64,000 bases of DNA from Polaribacter sejongensis (GTDB taxonomy: Bacteria; Bacteroidota; Bacteroidia; Flavobacteriales; Flavobacteriaceae). The stretch lies in assembly GCF_038024065.1 (NCBI RefSeq), contig NZ_CP150667.1, forward strand, positions 992,001-1,056,000, written 5' to 3'. The notes under the pieces were generated by a model, which was not told the origin of the DNA, made no database searches, and was given only the letters and a program-made list of their open reading frames with translations. This document shows, one piece after another, positions 62,164 to 64,000 of this stretch. The translations under genes and the position numbers were made by a program. Each line of letters opens with the position of its first letter. The stretch's first letter is position 1.

Positions 62164-62730
62164 ATGAACGAACTCAGAAAGTTTATTGATAATATTTCTC
62201 CAATGACCGATTCTGACTGGGAGTTTTTCTCCTCTAAATTACAAGAAGTAAAACTTAAAAAAAACAGTACGCTATTACAAGTTGGTAAGGTTGAAAATTA
62301 TTTATACTTTATTTCGAAAGGTATAATTCGACTCTATATTCCAAGAGTAGAATCTGATTTAACTTTTGGTTTCTTATTTGAAAATGAATTTGTTACTGGT
62401 TATGATTCCTTTTTATCACGAATGCCTTCAGAATACCAAATTGAAACATTAACCGAAAGTGTTTTATGGAGAATTTCTAAAAAAGACTTAGAAGAAGTCT
62501 ATGAAAGAACAAACAATGGAAATATTATTGGTCGAAAAATGGCTGAAAATATGTTTTTAATAAAATCAAAGAGAGAAATTTCCTTACTAAACAAAACAGC
62601 GGAAGAACGGTACTTAAACTTATTCATTGAGCGTCCTAAATTATTACAACAAATTCAATTAAAACATATAGCCTCCTATATTGGTGTTACTCCACAAGCA
62701 TTAAGTAGAATAAGAAAACGTATTAATTAA
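62164..62730 (+). CDS. Crp/Fnr family transcriptional regulator
   Basis: A 188-residue regulator with a cyclic-nucleotide-binding-like domain (LKKNSTLLQVGKVENYLYFISKGIIRLYI) and a C-terminal winged helix (LKHIASYIGVTPQALSRIRKRI). Same design and size as the regulator at 36443 but clearly divergent in sequence. The DoxX gene follows 63 bases later on the same strand and is the likely target. Confidence 0.9.
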   Translation: MNELRKFIDNISPMTDSDWEFFSSKLQEVKLKKNSTLLQVGKVENYLYFISKGIIRLYIPRVESDLTFGFLFENEFVTGYDSFLSRMPSEYQIETLTESVLWRISKKDLEEVYERTNNGNIIGRKMAENMFLIKSKREISLLNKTAEERYLNLFIERPKLLQQIQLKHIASYIGVTPQALSRIRKRIN

Positions 62731-62793
62731 CTTGGATTCATTATTTCTATTTGTTCTTTAACAACCTTTGCGTTCAAATAATTAAGAAAAAAT

Positions 62794-63246
62794 ATGAAAC
62801 CATTAATTGTACTTTTATTAAGCTTTATAATCTCCATTTTAGTAATTAAAATTATCAAAAAAGAATACGACTTTACCTTATCAGCAAGAATTGCGATGTC
62901 AATAATGCTTGTATTTACTGCTGTTGGACATTTTGTGCTTACAAAGGGAATGTCAATGATGATTCCTAAATTTATTCCTTTTAAAGAAATTTTTATTTAC
63001 CTAACTGGAATTTTTGAAATTCTATTAGCAATAGGTTTATTAACTCCTAAACTAAAAACTATATCTGGATGGACACTTATAATTTTTCTTCTATTAATGC
63101 TACCTGCTAATATTTATGCTTCTATAAATAATGTAAATTACCAAAAAGGAACATTTGACGGAAATGGTCTTGTATATTTATGGTTTCGAATACCTTTACA
63201 AATACTATTTATTATTTGGGCTTATATTAGTACAATAAGAATATAA
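62794..63246 (+). CDS. DoxX family membrane protein
   Basis: A 150-residue inner-membrane protein with four to five helices. IAMSIMLVFTAVGHFVLTKGMSMMIPKFIPFKEIFIYLTGIFEILLAIGLLTPKLKTISG fits the DoxX/DoxD superfamily (often linked with redox or quinone chemistry). It is in a cassette with the Crp/Fnr regulator and closes 18 bases before the box at 63264. Function is unknown. Confidence 0.85.
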   Translation: MKPLIVLLLSFIISILVIKIIKKEYDFTLSARIAMSIMLVFTAVGHFVLTKGMSMMIPKFIPFKEIFIYLTGIFEILLAIGLLTPKLKTISGWTLIIFLLLMLPANIYASINNVNYQKGTFDGNGLVYLWFRIPLQILFIIWAYISTIRI

Positions 63247-63263
63247 TTTTGAAGAAAAAAGCC

Positions 63264-63401
63264 AGTGACTAACACCATATAAACTTATTGCTGGTTTTAG
63301 CTCATTTGAGAAGTTCATCCTGTGTTTCTCTGTTCGCTCTTTATTTAATAAATTCACTGATTAAACAACGTAACAAAGCTTATACAACAACGAACGCAAG
63401 C
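63264..63401 (+). repeat. attC-like site E
   Basis: Closing box AGTGACTAAC (63264-63273), ACC, left arm from ATATAAACTT to ATTGC (63277-63291), right arm GTAACAAAGCTTATAC (63370-63385), AACAAC, then GAACGCAAGC in place of a GTT box. The body is clearly homologous to sites A and B. The left arm has lost one T. Three arm positions are bottom-strand G.T and one is top-strand G.T. Confidence 0.65.
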
Positions 63402-63412
63402 AAAAAACGTCT

Positions 63413-64000
63413 ATGAAATTAAAATTTATCACATTTGGAATACTTGCTATTATCTATAATAGCACAAAAGCTCAGGAGAACTTAAGTGTAAAAATTGATC
63501 AAAGAATGGAAGCTTTGAGCATTTTTTACACGCTAGCAACTGTTGACACAATGGCCATAAAACCAACACCATCAACTTATTACAAAGATTTCAAAACACA
63601 CTTCGAGCCTTATAAAAACCATAAATCATTAAATTGGTATAGAAATTTAGAGTCTTGGGATGGATATGATATTGCTTCATTAGGTCTTTTCTTATCTGAA
63701 AATTATCCGTTTGAAATAAAAATAAAACCTAAAGTTAACTATATCAGAAGTTCCTCTAAAGACACTTTCTTATTTCATTTCAATGAATTTTACAAAGACT
63801 GTAAAGTAAAAGAGTTCATTGAAAAGCATAAAAAACTATATAAATCGGTTTGTAAAACTGCAAAAGACTCTGTTAAAGACTCTGGAATTCTGAAAGAAAT
63901 TCAAGAATTTTATCGAAAACCTACGGCCAGTAAATTTATAATCTATGTGGATTTATTAAATAATATGGGTAACAATGCAATTCCTTCAAATAATATTAAA
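63413..64000 (+). CDS. DUF4932-like secreted protein, 3' end outside window
   Basis: 196 codons open to the window end. Signal peptide (cut near STKAQ) and then VKIDQRMEALSIFYTLA, YYKDFKTHFEPYKNHKSLNWYRNLESWDGYDIASLGLFL, later ASKFIIYVDLLNNMGNNA. This matches the arrangement of DUF4932, a secreted family of Bacteroidetes and others with a metalloprotease-like look; the part with a possible HExxH motif would lie beyond the window. It follows attC-like site E directly. Confidence 0.65.
   Translation, partial: MKLKFITFGILAIIYNSTKAQENLSVKIDQRMEALSIFYTLATVDTMAIKPTPSTYYKDFKTHFEPYKNHKSLNWYRNLESWDGYDIASLGLFLSENYPFEIKIKPKVNYIRSSSKDTFLFHFNEFYKDCKVKEFIEKHKKLYKSVCKTAKDSVKDSGILKEIQEFYRKPTASKFIIYVDLLNNMGNNAIPSNNIK

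Larger units (their letters stand above)
60730..64000 (+). mobile_element. Integron-like cassette array 2 (one clear cassette, two further)
   Basis: The beta-lactamase-fold gene is framed by GTTACCAGC (60730-60738) and its exact reverse complement GCTGGTAAC (61966-61974). A foldable repeat of another sequence family follows (site D), then a regulator/DoxX pair closed by site E, which belongs to the same family as sites A and B of array 1, and then a gene that runs out of the window. The left boundary again has CTAGTT and no preceding repeat. No integrase is seen. Confidence 0.6.

Noticed and set aside
1..64000. tRNA, rRNA, tmRNA, CRISPR arrays, insertion sequences, prophage genes
   Set aside because: I looked for the usual signs (cloverleaf ends, transposase or integrase motifs, regular spacer arrays) on both strands and saw none.

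Overview
The window looks like chromosome of a marine member of the Flavobacteriaceae, and Polaribacter or a close relative is my best guess. The evidence is very AT-rich DNA, a gliding-motility gene of gldI type, typical flavobacterial families (DUF2461, DUF1853, GIN-domain lipoprotein, the alternative GlmU family, YHYH proteins, DUF1573, a cyclophilin-FKBP fusion), weak ribosome binding sites, several TTG starts, and promoter -7 elements of the Bacteroidetes form TAnnTTTG. No rRNA, tRNA, CRISPR array, insertion sequence or integrase gene was found.

Layout. 0-5.5 kb: the end of a MATE exporter and small conserved genes. 5.5-15 kb: lon, a LicC-like nucleotidyltransferase behind a possible leader peptide and attenuator, an FAD reductase, priA and a GlmU-like enzyme. 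15-34.4 kb: metabolic housekeeping genes (thioesterase, guaB, a frameshifted 5'-nucleotidase lipoprotein, HMG-CoA lyase, MFS carrier, a methyltransferase, a D-lactate dehydrogenase-like flavo/Fe-S protein, aldo-keto reductase, OmpA lipoprotein, valS, DUF1573, aspartyl protease, aminotransferase). 34.4-38.1 kb: an array of one- and two-gene cassettes separated by about 120-140 bp palindromic repeats. 38.3-41.6 kb: murB and a sulfatase. 41.6-48.4 kb: a minus-strand cluster encoding an ECF sigma factor, a membrane anti-sigma-like protein, a Spy/CnrX-like periplasmic protein, EF-hand proteins, a CotH kinase, two YHYH proteins, a MORN-like protein and a SCO copper chaperone. 48.4-60.5 kb: an MscS channel, a glycosyltransferase with a second sigma factor, lipA, pheT, PAP2, a PPIase/gldI/nrnA run and ndk. 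60.7-64 kb: a second cassette array that runs off the end of the window.

Two observations stand out. First, the cassettes at 34.4-38.1 and 60.7-64 kb obey integron logic. The box at the start of a cassette (GTT plus about 7 bases) is the reverse complement of the box at the end of the same cassette, while the boxes differ between cassettes. The repeat between them folds, and almost all its non-Watson-Crick pairs are G.T on the bottom strand, the strand that integron attC sites use. The boxes do not fit the classical GTTRRRY consensus and no integrase is present, so this is an integron-like system of unknown recombinase.

Second, four transcription starts in the ECF cluster carry the same bipartite element, AAGTT-N14-CATCTAAA, with spacing identical in all four, 21-33 bp before a start codon. 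I found no other copy in the window. This is best read as the promoter recognised by the ECF sigma factor encoded in the cluster, and it defines a small envelope regulon (anti-sigma/Spy; EF-hand/CotH; YHYH-EF-hand; YHYH/MORN/SCO). Intrinsic terminators fall between these units.

Smaller points are a single-base frameshift in an A6 run in the 5'-nucleotidase, a toxin-antitoxin locus whose toxin appears cut short at a dispersed repeat, a candidate small RNA between lipA and pheT, a sigma-54-like promoter before lon, and a 5'-less phosphatase remnant before ndk.
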